A stretch of 64,000 nucleotides of DNA from VRUE01 sp963702955 (GTDB lineage: Bacteria > Actinomycetota > Thermoleophilia > Solirubrobacterales > 70-9): contig OY969774.1 of assembly GCA_963702955.1 (NCBI GenBank), positions 2,108,001 through 2,172,000 of the forward strand, written 5' to 3'. The notes beneath the pieces were generated by a model that had not been told where the DNA came from, did not search any database, and worked only from the letters and a program-made list of their open reading frames with translations. A program made the position numbers and the translations under genes. Positions 24,948 through 32,308 of this stretch are shown one piece after another; position 1 is the stretch's first letter, and every line of letters starts with the position of its first letter.

Positions 24948-25280
24948 TTCGCGCTCAGCGCGCAGCAGGGGCGGCTTCTCTCTTCGCCGACCTCGGTCGC
25001 GCTGAACTCCTCGCTGCGGTTGCCGAGCACCAGCCGGCCGCCGCCGCTGACCCGCATGTTCCGCACCCACTGGGTCTCCCCGCGCGGCGCGACCAGATAC
25101 CGGTTGCCCTCGTAGACGAGCAGGTTGACCGGCGTCCGCCGCCACTCGCCGCTCTTGCGCCCCTTTACTTCGAGCACCCGCGACCCGGCCATGCCGATCC
25201 CGAGCCGGGTAAGCAGCGCGACGATCCGGTTGAAGACGTTCCGGGTGAACCAGCCGGGCTCCTGAAAATCTCTTCTCCAT
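24926..25280 (-). pseudogene. Degenerate deazaflavin (F420)-dependent nitroreductase-family remnant
   Basis: The core EPGWFTRNVFNRIVALLTRLGIG, LEVKGRKSGEWRRTPVNLLV and LVAPRGETQWVRNMRVSGGG matches the Ddn/deazaflavin-dependent nitroreductase family, which uses reduced F420. Two defects are visible. The best ATG (25280, MEKRF) is one frame off the core, and the frames meet in a GATTTTCAGG stretch. After FSATEV the usual C-terminal helix (PVLRxYLxxW-type) is missing and is replaced by GEERSRPCCALSANGELMTL, whose end is encoded by palindrome C1. Without the shift the frame opens to 25393 with unlikely sequence. Probably inactive, although an in-frame TTG near 25294 could still start it. Confidence 0.65.
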
Positions 25281-25382
25281 GACGTCGATGTTGGCAAATC
25301 GCGGCGGGAAGGGGAGAGTTTGCGGCGCTGGAACCTTGGTGGAGGGATGGCTGCAACCCAGGCATTGGATACCATATGGCCG

Positions 25383-25634
25383 GTGACGCGCACGCAGACC
25401 CTGGTTCAGCTCAGCGAGGAGCTGCTGCGGCGGCTCGACGAGCGCGCCGCTCGCGAGGGCCGCTCGCGCTCGGCGCTGATCCGCGACGCGATCGACGACT
25501 ACCTCTACGACGAGGAGGAGGCCGAGATCAGCCGCCAGATCGTCGCGGGCTACGAACGCATTCCGGAGACCGAGGAGGAGATGGCCTGGGCCGAAGCAGG
25601 CATGCGGGAAATGATTCGCGAAGAGCCATGGTGA
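25383..25634 (+). CDS. Ribbon-helix-helix antitoxin (MazE/CopG-like)
   Basis: 83-residue antitoxin. The N-terminal ribbon-helix-helix TQTLVQLSEELLRRLDERAA and GRSRSALIRDAIDDYL (about residues 4-39) binds DNA. The acidic C terminus (EEAEISRQIVAGYERIPETEEEMAW) would wrap the toxin. GTG 25383 was chosen because TACCAT lies 7 nt upstream, as in other leaderless genes here; the frame is open to 25320. It overlaps the toxin gene by 7 bp. RHH antitoxins usually repress their own promoter. Confidence 0.85.
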   Translation: MTRTQTLVQLSEELLRRLDERAAREGRSRSALIRDAIDDYLYDEEEAEISRQIVAGYERIPETEEEMAWAEAGMREMIREEPW

Positions 25635-25960
25635 CCCGGGGCGACATCTGCTGGGCGGAACTTCCCGAATACGGCAGGCGACCGGTCCTCGTGCTGACGC
25701 GCGCGGAGGCGATTCCGGTCCTGAATCGGGTCCTCGTCGCTCCGTTGACCAGGACGGTTCGCGGTATCCCGACCGAGTTACGGCTCGGCACGGAAGATGG
25801 CCTGCCCGACGAGTGCGTGGTGAGCTTCGACAATATGCAAGCAGCGGCGAGTTCCGGCCTCAGCGAGCCGATAACCAGCCTCGCCGGCAAGCGCATGCAC
25901 GAGGTCTGCCGGGCGCTGGCGATCGCCACCGGCTGCGACTGGCGCGCGTCCGCCAGGTAG
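25628..25960 (+). CDS. MazF/PemK-family toxin endoribonuclease
   Basis: 110-residue toxin of the MazF/PemK/CcdB fold, an mRNA interferase. Conserved elements are the N-terminal TRGDICWAEL strand, the GRRPVLVLTRAEA strand-loop, VAPLTRTVRGIPTEL (catalytic Thr/Arg region) and SFDNMQAAASSGL (family CDQ/FDN-type motif). ATG 25628 (or GTG 25631) overlaps the antitoxin stop, giving translational coupling. The C terminus MHEVCRALAIATGCDW is closely echoed by the partial gene at 63929-64000. Confidence 0.88.
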   Translation: MVTRGDICWAELPEYGRRPVLVLTRAEAIPVLNRVLVAPLTRTVRGIPTELRLGTEDGLPDECVVSFDNMQAAASSGLSEPITSLAGKRMHEVCRALAIATGCDWRASAR

Positions 25961-25982
25961 CGGAGCCCTCGACCCGCTCCCC

Positions 25983-26459
25983 TCAGCGCAGCGGCCGGTA
26001 CTCGCCGCGGTGGAAGACCAGCGGGTCGCCCTCGGCCGCCTCCAGGGCGGTGACCTCGCCGGTGACGATGACGTGGTCGCCGCCGGCGATCACGTCGCGC
26101 AGGTCGCAGGCGACGAACAGCAGGGCACCGTCGATCGCCGGGATGCCGTCGCGTTCGCTCCACTCGATCCCCCGCCACTTGTCCGCCGGCGGCGCCTTGG
26201 TGGCGAAGGCGCGGGCGATCTGCTCCTGGCCGGCGTTGAGGACGCTGACGCCGAAGCGGTTGGCCGCCTGCACCGCCAGCAGGGTGCGCGAGCCGCGGTC
26301 GAGGCAGGCCAGCATCAGCATCGGCTCGATCGAGAGCGAGCCGACCGCGTTGGCCGTCGCCCCGGCCGGTCCGTCCGGCCCGGCGGCGGCGACCACGGTG
26401 ACGCCGGTGGGCAGCATCCCCATCGCGGCGCGGAAGCGGGCGGGGTCGGTGTCACTCAT
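25983..26459 (-). CDS. Flavin reductase-like domain protein
   Basis: 158-residue FMN-binding split-barrel flavin reductase, the small component of two-component monooxygenases; such proteins use NAD(P)H to reduce FMN or FAD. Family marks are FRAAMGMLPTGVTVVAAAGP (about residues 8-27), ATANAVGSLSIEPMLML (the S/T-rich FMN-phosphate loop, here ANAVGSLSIEP), and GDHVIVTGEV near the C terminus with a GD(H/x)xxxxGxV signature. No partner oxygenase is adjacent. ATG 26459 has TATTGT 9 nt upstream on the minus strand, overlapping the divergent promoter of the cytochrome gene. Confidence 0.88.
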   Translation of the reverse strand: MSDTDPARFRAAMGMLPTGVTVVAAAGPDGPAGATANAVGSLSIEPMLMLACLDRGSRTLLAVQAANRFGVSVLNAGQEQIARAFATKAPPADKWRGIEWSERDGIPAIDGALLFVACDLRDVIAGGDHVIVTGEVTALEAAEGDPLVFHRGEYRPLR

Positions 26460-26487
26460 CGACCCTGGACAATATGATGCGCGCCGC
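26460..26487. promoter_or_regulatory. Overlapping divergent -10 elements (ACAATATGAT)
   Basis: TATGAT (26473-26478) is 9 nt before GTG 26488. On the opposite strand TATTGT (26474-26469) is 9 nt before ATG 26459. The two hexamers share two bases, and the 28-nt intergenic region holds no Shine-Dalgarno sequence on either side. Confidence 0.6.
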
Positions 26488-26886
26488 GTGCGACCCCTGA
26501 TCGCCATAGGCCTCGCCATCGCTGCCGCCCTCTCCCTCGCCGCCTGCGGTTTCGGCGAAGAGGGGGTCTCGGTCTCCAAGAGCAGCCCCGACTACAACGG
26601 GGCCGTCCTCTTCGCGACCCACTGCTCGGGCTGCCACACGCTGAGCGCCGCCGGCACCCAGGGCACCGGCAATCGCAGCGTCCGCACGCAGGGGCCGAGC
26701 CTCAACCAGCGAACCGAGACCTATGAAGACGCGCTCTTCGCGATCCAGAACGGCGGTTTCTCGGGCGCGATCATGCCGCAGAACATCGTCGTCGGCTCCG
26801 AAGCCGAAGCGGTGGCCCGCTTCGTCGCCAAGTACGCGGGCGAAGAAGCCGAAGAATCGCCGCGGCCCGGCCAGCCGTCCCCCTAG
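26488..26886 (+). CDS. Lipoprotein class I cytochrome c
   Basis: 132-residue exported monohaem cytochrome. The N-terminal signal ends in a lipobox ALSLAAC with lipidated C20. The haem motif is CSGCH (C46, C49, H50). The axial methionine is probably M96 in GAIMPQNI. It would be anchored outside the cytoplasmic membrane and carry electrons there, possibly to a terminal oxidase not in this window. The C terminus is acidic and proline-rich. The GTG start is leaderless-type. It lies 12 bp upstream of serS. Confidence 0.88.
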   Translation: MRPLIAIGLAIAAALSLAACGFGEEGVSVSKSSPDYNGAVLFATHCSGCHTLSAAGTQGTGNRSVRTQGPSLNQRTETYEDALFAIQNGGFSGAIMPQNIVVGSEAEAVARFVAKYAGEEAEESPRPGQPSP

Positions 26887-26898
26887 CGTCCCCCCGCG

Positions 26899-28170
26899 AT
26901 GCTCGACCTGAAGCTGATCCGCTCCGACCCCGAGCGGGTCAAGGCGGCGCTGGCGCGCCGCGGCGCGGGCGCGGACGTCAACGCGCTGCTCGCCCTCGAC
27001 GCTCGCCGCCGCGAGCTGCTGCCGCAGATCGAGGGCGCCCAGGCCGAGCGCAAGACGCTCTCCAAGCAGATCGGCGAGGCGAAGCAGCGGGGCGAGGACG
27101 CGGCCGAGCCGATGCGCACGGTCGGCGAGCTGAAGGAGACGATCGAGACCGGCAAAGCCGAGCTGGAGAAGGTCGAGGCGGAGCTCGAGCGGGTCGCCGC
27201 CGCGCTGCCGAACCTGCCCGATCCGGAGGCGCCCGACGGGATGACCGAGGAGGACGCGGTCCTCGTCCGCGAGGTGGGGGAGAAGCCGAGCTTCGACTTC
27301 GAGCCGCGCGACCACCTCGAGATCGGCAGCGAGCTGGGCCTGATCGACATGGAGGCCGGAGCGCGCCTCTCCGGCTCGCGCTTCGCCTACCTGAAGGGGG
27401 ACCTGGTGCTGCTCGAGCTGGCGCTGGTCCGCTTCGCCCTCGATCTCGTCCGCGCCGAGGGCCACGAGCCCGTCGTCCCGCCGGTACTGGTCCGCGAGGA
27501 GGCCCTCTACGGGACCGGCTTCCTGCCCGGCGACCGCGACCAGATCTACGAAGTCCCCAAGGACGAGCTCTTCCTCGTCGGCACCTCGGAGGTCTCGCTC
27601 GCCGCCCTGCACGCCGACCAGATCCTCGAAGCCGAGCAGCTGCCGCTGCGCTACGCCGGCTTCTCCACCTGCTTCCGCCGCGAGGCCGGCGCCGCCGGGC
27701 GCGACACCCGCGGCATCTTCCGCGTCCACCAGTTCGACAAGGTCGAGATGTTCTCGTTCGTCGAGCCGTCGCAGTCGGCGGCCGAGCACGAGCGCCTGCT
27801 GGCGATCGAGGAGCGGATCCTCGGCGAGCTGGAGATCCCCTACCGGGTCGTCAACGTCGCCGCCGGCGACCTCGGCGCCCCCGCTGCGAAGAAGTACGAC
27901 TGCGAGGCGTGGATCCCCAGCCAAGGCCGCTACCGGGAGCTGACCTCGTGCTCGAACACGACCGATTATCAGGCCAGGCGCCTCAATTGTAGGTATCGAC
28001 CTGCCGATGGCGAACCTGCAGAGGCAGTGCACACCCTGAACGGCACCGCGGTGGCGGTGGGACGGACGATGATCGCCCTGATCGAGAATCGCCAAGAGCG
28101 TGACGGCAGCTTCACACTACCTAATAGTTTGTATCCTTACGGAGCCCCCGAGAGGATTGGACCGTCATGA
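26899..28170 (+). CDS. serS: Seryl-tRNA synthetase
   Basis: 423-residue class II aminoacyl-tRNA synthetase charging tRNA-Ser. The N-terminal helical arm (about residues 28-105, PQIEGAQAERKTLSKQIGEA onward) binds the tRNA. Motif 2 is STCFRREAGAAGRDTRGIFR and motif 3 is LNGTAVAVGRTMIALIENRQ; ELTSCSNTTDYQARRL is the serine/ATP region. The last about 200 bp are clearly less GC-rich than the rest of the gene. The C terminus ends PNSLYPYGAPERIGPS. The TGA overlaps the NarL-type regulator by 4 bp. Confidence 0.97.
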   Translation: MLDLKLIRSDPERVKAALARRGAGADVNALLALDARRRELLPQIEGAQAERKTLSKQIGEAKQRGEDAAEPMRTVGELKETIETGKAELEKVEAELERVAAALPNLPDPEAPDGMTEEDAVLVREVGEKPSFDFEPRDHLEIGSELGLIDMEAGARLSGSRFAYLKGDLVLLELALVRFALDLVRAEGHEPVVPPVLVREEALYGTGFLPGDRDQIYEVPKDELFLVGTSEVSLAALHADQILEAEQLPLRYAGFSTCFRREAGAAGRDTRGIFRVHQFDKVEMFSFVEPSQSAAEHERLLAIEERILGELEIPYRVVNVAAGDLGAPAAKKYDCEAWIPSQGRYRELTSCSNTTDYQARRLNCRYRPADGEPAEAVHTLNGTAVAVGRTMIALIENRQERDGSFTLPNSLYPYGAPERIGPS

Positions 28171-28817
28171 GCTCCAGCATGCGCGAGGCCAAGCGGGTCG
28201 TCCTCTGCGACGACCATGAGATCGTCCGCGAGGCGATCAAAGCGCGCGTGGCGAACACCAACTCGCTGCAGATCGTCGGCGAGGCGGCCGACGGCAAAGG
28301 CGTGGTCAACGTCGTCAAGGAGCTCGAACCCGACGTCCTGATCATCGACGTCGAGCTGCCGAAGCTCGACGGCATCGAGGCGACCAAGTCGGTCCTCAGG
28401 GTGCGGCCGCGGACCAAGGTCATCATCTTCACCGCCCATGCCCAGCCCGACCTGCTGGCGCTGGCGCTGCGGGCCGGCGCCTCCGGCTACGTGCTGAAGT
28501 CGGCGCCGGCCGAGGACATCGCCCGCGCGGTCAAAGCGGTCACCGGCGGCGGCACCTTCCTCGGCGGCGACTTCGCCGGCGGCAAGCCCTCGGAGGTCGA
28601 GAAGCTGCTGCTGCTCTCGCCGCGCGAGCGCCAGATCCTCGAGTTGCTGGCCGAGGGGCTGCGGGTGAAAGAGATCGCCGAACGGCTGGCGCTCAGCCCG
28701 GCGACCGTCCACACCCACGTCCGCAACGCGATCAAAAAGCTCGAGGTCGACACCCGCACCGAGGCGGTCGCCCTCGCCGTCAAGTTCAGCTATCTCGGCG
28801 CTCACGGGAAGGGCTGA
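28167..28817 (+). CDS. NarL/FixJ-family response regulator
   Basis: 216-residue two-component regulator. The receiver domain (about residues 9-125) has the acidic pair DD (VVLCDDHEIV), phospho-acceptor D61 in LIIDVELPKLDG, the Thr in IIFTAHAQ and the Lys in YVLKSAPAED. The C-terminal LuxR-type HTH (about 150-210) is LSPRERQILELLAEGLRVKEIAERL. No histidine kinase is adjacent. It is translationally coupled to serS through an ATGA overlap, and its 3' end overlaps the convergent msrB by 32 bp. Confidence 0.92.
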   Translation: MSSSMREAKRVVLCDDHEIVREAIKARVANTNSLQIVGEAADGKGVVNVVKELEPDVLIIDVELPKLDGIEATKSVLRVRPRTKVIIFTAHAQPDLLALALRAGASGYVLKSAPAEDIARAVKAVTGGGTFLGGDFAGGKPSEVEKLLLLSPRERQILELLAEGLRVKEIAERLALSPATVHTHVRNAIKKLEVDTRTEAVALAVKFSYLGAHGKG

Positions 28818-29196
28818 GCTCCAGCGCGCAGCCGTTGATGCAGTAGCGCTGCCCGTTCGGGCCGGGACCGTCCGCGAAGACGTGCCCGAGGTGGGCGTCG
28901 CAGTGCTTGCAGACGACCTCGGTGCGGCGCATGAACAGGCTGTTGTCCGGACGCAGCTCGACGTGCTCGAGGTTGACCGGCTCGGTGAAGCTCGGCCAGC
29001 CGGTGCCCGAGTCGAACTTGGTGTCCGAGGAGAACAGCTCGGCGCCGCAGCAGACGCAGCGGTACATCCCCTCGCTCTTCTCGTCAACGTAGGGACCGGA
29101 GAAGGCGCGCTCGGTGCCGGCGTTGCGGGTCACCTCGTACTGCTCCGGGGTCAGCTGCTCGCGCCACTCCTCGTCTGACTTCTTCATTTTCTCCAT
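28786..29196 (-). CDS. msrB: Peptide-methionine (R)-S-oxide reductase
   Basis: 136-residue MsrB, repairing the R form of methionine sulfoxide in proteins. Structural zinc cysteines are the CVCC and CKHC pairs. The catalytic cysteine is in RYCINGCALEL. The SGTGWPSFTEP and HVFADGPGPNGQR loops are standard. The N terminus EEWREQLTPEQYEVTRNAGTE is complete. Length is typical of free-standing MsrB. Convergent overlap with the response-regulator gene may lead to antisense transcription at both 3' ends. Confidence 0.95.
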   Translation of the reverse strand: MEKMKKSDEEWREQLTPEQYEVTRNAGTERAFSGPYVDEKSEGMYRCVCCGAELFSSDTKFDSGTGWPSFTEPVNLEHVELRPDNSLFMRRTEVVCKHCDAHLGHVFADGPGPNGQRYCINGCALELSPSRERRDS

Positions 29197-29241
29197 AGGC
29201 CAAGGGTAGAGGGCGACCCCCGACGCCCTACGATGCCGCGC

Positions 29242-30027
29242 GTGTCAGAAGCCTTTTACGAGATAGCTGGGGACGGGTTCGTCGCCACTGAGCTGACGCG
29301 GGGGCCTTGGGATCCGGGGGCGCAGCATGCGGGCCCCCCGTCCGCTCTCCTCGGCCGTGAGATCGAGCGGGTGGTCGGCGGCGAGGGGTTTCAGGTCGGG
29401 CGGGTGACGTTGGAGATTTTGCGGCCGGTGCCTATCGGGCCGGTGCGGGTGGAGGCTGAGCTGGTGCGGCCCGGGCGTAGCGTGCAGATGATCGAGGCCT
29501 CGCTGGCGGTCGGCGGGGAGGCGGTGATGCGGGCTCGGGCCTGGCGCTTGCGGATCCATCCGATCGAGATTCCGGACGACGTGGTCTCGACTCCCGAGCC
29601 GCCGGCCGGGCCGGAGGAGGGCGGCAAGCCCGAGTTCTTCGAGACCGGGCAGTCGGTCGGCTACCACACGGCGATGGAGTGGCGCTCGGTCGGCGGCGGC
29701 TTCCTCGAGCCGGGGCCGGCGACGGTCTGGATGCGGATGGGATGCGAGCTGGTGGCCGGGGAGGAGCCGACGCCGCTGCAGCGCACCCTGGTCGCCGCCG
29801 ACGTCGGCAACGGGATCAGCGCCGTGCTCGACTGGCGCCGCTACCTGTTCATCAACGTAGACCTCAGCGTCCACCTCGAGCGGATGCCGGAGGGCGAGTG
29901 GGTCTGCGTAGACGCCGTCACCCTCCCGCAGCGCAACGGAGTAGGCACCGCCGAGTCGGTCCTCTACGACCAGCGCGGCCGCATAGGCCGAGCCGCCCAG
30001 GCCCTCCTGATAGCCGAACGCCCCTGA
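29242..30027 (+). CDS. Thioesterase-fold (double hotdog, TesB-like) protein
   Basis: 261-residue protein of the acyl-CoA thioesterase 4HBT_3/TesB-like family, with two hotdog domains. The first contains GPWDPGAQHAGPPSALLGRE (the GPPSALL helix) and LEILRPVPIGPVRVEAELVR. The second contains DVGNGISAVLDWRRYLFINVDLSVHLER near residues 190-217. The C-terminal GTAESVLYDQRGRIGRAAQALL matches the family DxxGxxGxxxQ ending. The substrate is unknown. GTG 29242 was chosen because TACGAT is 7 nt upstream; ATG 29233 overlaps that hexamer. Confidence 0.85.
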   Translation: MSEAFYEIAGDGFVATELTRGPWDPGAQHAGPPSALLGREIERVVGGEGFQVGRVTLEILRPVPIGPVRVEAELVRPGRSVQMIEASLAVGGEAVMRARAWRLRIHPIEIPDDVVSTPEPPAGPEEGGKPEFFETGQSVGYHTAMEWRSVGGGFLEPGPATVWMRMGCELVAGEEPTPLQRTLVAADVGNGISAVLDWRRYLFINVDLSVHLERMPEGEWVCVDAVTLPQRNGVGTAESVLYDQRGRIGRAAQALLIAERP

Positions 30028-30035
30028 CCCAAGTG

Positions 30036-30085
30036 GACGTGCCGGTGATTCGCCGCCCATATGGGCCGCTTGGCGACGGTACGTC
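30036..30085. repeat. Palindromic element D1 (50 nt)
   Basis: Starts GACGTGCCGGTGATTCGCCG and ends ACGGTACGTC, with a perfect central palindrome GCCCATATGGGC. It shares its left half with D2, 13 nt downstream. It lies 9 nt after the thioesterase stop. Confidence 0.85.
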
Positions 30086-30097
30086 TGGGGACGTGGG

Positions 30098-30147
30098 GAC
30101 GTGCCGGTGATTCGCCGCCCAATACGGTGGTCAATCACCGGCACGTC
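30098..30147. repeat. Palindromic element D2 (50 nt)
   Basis: Perfect 15-nt arms GACGTGCCGGTGATT and AATCACCGGCACGTC. The centre CGCCCAATACGGTGG is less symmetric than in D1. The MFS stop codon (30131-30133) and its last residues (AGRAGD) are encoded within the right half. Confidence 0.9.
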
Positions 30148-31318
30148 CCGCTGGGAGGAGGTTGCGGGCGTGGGGGGCGAGGGCTAGGGCGGTGGTGGTT
30201 GCGGAGGCTATGGCGATTGCGGCGGCGAAGAGGAAGGCGCCCTCGTAGTCGGTCAGCGCCGCCACGACGCCGGCCAGCGGCGCCCCGAAGCCGACGCCGG
30301 CGTCGAAGAAGGCGGTGAAGGTGCCGAGGGCGGCCCCGCGCCGCGTATCGGGGATGCGTTCGACGACGATCAGCGAGAGCGAGGGGTAGAGCAGCGAGAA
30401 GGCGGCACCCATCGCCACCGCGCCGAGCAGGGCGGCTACCAGCGTATGGGCAAGGCCGATCAAGACCAGGCCGACCGCCTCGCCGATTGCGGCGGCTATG
30501 GCGACGCGGACCGGCCCGATCCGGTCGGGGAGGTCGCCGCCGATCAAACGCGTCAGCACGATCATCGTCGCGAAGGCGCCGAACACGGTCGCGCCCTGGC
30601 CGACGCCGCGCGCTTCGAGGTGGAGGACGACGAAGGCGGCGACGGTCGCGTAGCCGAGCGAGGCGAGCGCGAGCGCCGTGCCGGGCCGCACCGCCTCCGG
30701 CGCGATCAGCGGGTGATGCTCGTCCTCGTGCGGGCGCGCGTGGAAGGGGTCGGGCAGGCGCGAGGCGATCAGCGCCCCGACCAGCGGCGAGGCCGCGGCG
30801 AAGAGCCAGACCAGGGTGTAGCCGGAGGCGTGCAGGAGCAGCTCGCCGATCAACGGCCCGACGCTGAGGCCCGCCCACACGGCCAGCCCGTAGAGCCCGA
30901 TCACCCGGCCGCGCCGTCCCGGCGGCGCCAGGTCGACGATCCAGGCCGAGCCGGCGGTGAAGACCGTGCCCTCGCCCGCGCCCAGCACCAGCCGGGCAAG
31001 GATCAGTCCCGGCACGCCCAGCGACGGCAGGTAGAGAAGTCCCGAGGCCGCGACGCCGAGCGTGCCGAGCAGCACCGCCGGCTTGCGCCCGCGGCGGTCG
31101 GCGAGACGGCCGGCGAAGGGTCGCAGCAGCAGGCCGGTGATCGCGTAGGAGCCGATCACCACCCCGACCGCGACGTTGCCGCCGTCGAGGGGGCCGTGGA
31201 CGTAGCGCGGCAGCACCGGCAGCACGGCGCCGACCGCGACCAGCGCCGAGAAGGTGACGGCGAAGACCCCGGCGAAGGCGAGGCCCGGCCGCGGCACCAC
31301 GGGCGCCGCGGCGTTCAT
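30131..31318 (-). CDS. MFS transporter
   Basis: 395-residue, twelve-helix major facilitator superfamily exporter of the drug:H+ antiporter type. The loop 2-3 signature is GRLADRRGRKPAVLLG (about residues 69-84). ARLVLGAGEGTVFTAGSAWI in helix 4 resembles motif B with its conserved Arg. DRIGPVRVAIAAAIGEAVGL is the equivalent in the second half. The central loop carries acidic/His-rich ARPHEDEHHP. The last residues are encoded by palindrome D2. ATG 31318 overlaps the HAD gene stop (ATGA), so the HAD hydrolase and MFS genes form an operon. Confidence 0.9.
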   Translation of the reverse strand: MNAAAPVVPRPGLAFAGVFAVTFSALVAVGAVLPVLPRYVHGPLDGGNVAVGVVIGSYAITGLLLRPFAGRLADRRGRKPAVLLGTLGVAASGLLYLPSLGVPGLILARLVLGAGEGTVFTAGSAWIVDLAPPGRRGRVIGLYGLAVWAGLSVGPLIGELLLHASGYTLVWLFAAASPLVGALIASRLPDPFHARPHEDEHHPLIAPEAVRPGTALALASLGYATVAAFVVLHLEARGVGQGATVFGAFATMIVLTRLIGGDLPDRIGPVRVAIAAAIGEAVGLVLIGLAHTLVAALLGAVAMGAAFSLLYPSLSLIVVERIPDTRRGAALGTFTAFFDAGVGFGAPLAGVVAALTDYEGAFLFAAAIAIASATTTALALAPHARNLLPAGRAGD

Positions 31319-32103
31319 CCGCGGATCAGGTCGGCGATGCTCGCGACGACGTGGTCGGGCGCCGGCACGGCGACCTCGGCCTGCTCGCCCGAGGTCGCCC
31401 CGCTCAGCGCCAGGATCGTCTCCAGCCCGGCCCGCCGACCGCCCTCGATGTCGGAGGACACCCGGTCGCCGACCATCGCCACCCGCTCCGCCGCGGGAAT
31501 CAGCGCTCGCGCTTGGTCGAACAGGTGGCGCTCCGGCTTGCCGCCGATCTCGGCGCGCATGCCCGATGCGGTCTCCACCGCGGCAAGCGTCGCTCCCGTG
31601 CCGGGCCAGGCGCCCCCCGGCATCGGCAGGGTCGGATCGCGGCTGGTCGCGAACAGCGCCGCACCGCCCTGCAGGGCGCGGGTCGCGGTCAGCAGCTCGG
31701 CGTAGTCGAACTCGCGGTGGCCGGAGACGAGGACGGCAGCGGCGCTCTGTCCGGCCTCGCCGTCGACCAGGTCGAGGCCCGCCGCGGCGACCGTCTCCTT
31801 GAAGCCCGGCGCCCCGATCACGAACGCGGTGCGACCCGTCCCGACGCTTTCGGCGGCCAGGCGAGCGGTCGAGGCACCGGCGGTGAGGACGCGCTCGTCC
31901 GACGCCGGGACCCCGGCTTCCCGCAGACGCGCCGCATAAGCACCCGGCGGGCGCACCGAGTTGTTAGTGACGAAGACGATCTCCTTCCCAGCTTCCAGCA
32001 ACTCTCGCAGCGCCTCAGCGGCGCCAGGCAAAAAGTCGCTTCCCTCCCAGACGACCCCGTCGAGGTCGATCAGAAACCCGTCGAATTCATCCGCCAGCGT
32101 CAT
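31315..32103 (-). CDS. HAD-IIA family sugar/nucleotide phosphatase
   Basis: 262-residue haloacid dehalogenase-like hydrolase of the NagD/HAD-IIA group. Motif I is FLIDLDGVVW with nucleophile D13 and acid D15. Motif II is VTNNS (VFVTNNSVRPPGAYAARL, about residues 49-66). Motif III is the Lys in GGKPERHLFDQA, and motif IV is VAMVGDRVSSDIEGGRRAGL. The large C2 cap lies between motifs II and III. Substrates in this group are sugar phosphates, glycerol phosphate or nucleotides. ATG 32103 is preferred to the upstream frame, which runs to 32139. The 3' end is coupled to the MFS gene. Confidence 0.88.
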   Translation of the reverse strand: MTLADEFDGFLIDLDGVVWEGSDFLPGAAEALRELLEAGKEIVFVTNNSVRPPGAYAARLREAGVPASDERVLTAGASTARLAAESVGTGRTAFVIGAPGFKETVAAAGLDLVDGEAGQSAAAVLVSGHREFDYAELLTATRALQGGAALFATSRDPTLPMPGGAWPGTGATLAAVETASGMRAEIGGKPERHLFDQARALIPAAERVAMVGDRVSSDIEGGRRAGLETILALSGATSGEQAEVAVPAPDHVVASIADLIRG

Positions 32104-32140
32104 CGCGAGGGCGCAGGCTATTAGCCAGTCGCGTCCCACC

Positions 32141-32253
32141 GGCTCTATTCCGGTAGGGGTGGAACGTCTTGTACTTTTTCCGCGGCGACGCCCGCGGACA
32201 GCAGGGACGGTCTTCGGAAAAAGTTAAGTGGAACCCCTACCGGAATAGAGCCC
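32141..32253. repeat. Palindromic element B2 (91-nt core, 113 nt with extended arms)
   Basis: The core 32152-32242 has the same length and ends as B1: GGTAGGGGT…CTTGTACTTTTTC left and GAAAAAGTTAAG…ACCCCTACC right. Flanks GGCTCTATTCC and GGAATAGAGCC extend the stem by 11 bp, and a further ACCCCTACCGGGATAGCC fragment follows. It lies between two divergent genes, so it cannot be a terminator for either. Confidence 0.88.
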
Positions 32254-32308
32254 GGCTACCCCTACCGGGATAGCCCCCTTAACCAACCGCCTCGATACGG
32301 TGCGGGCT

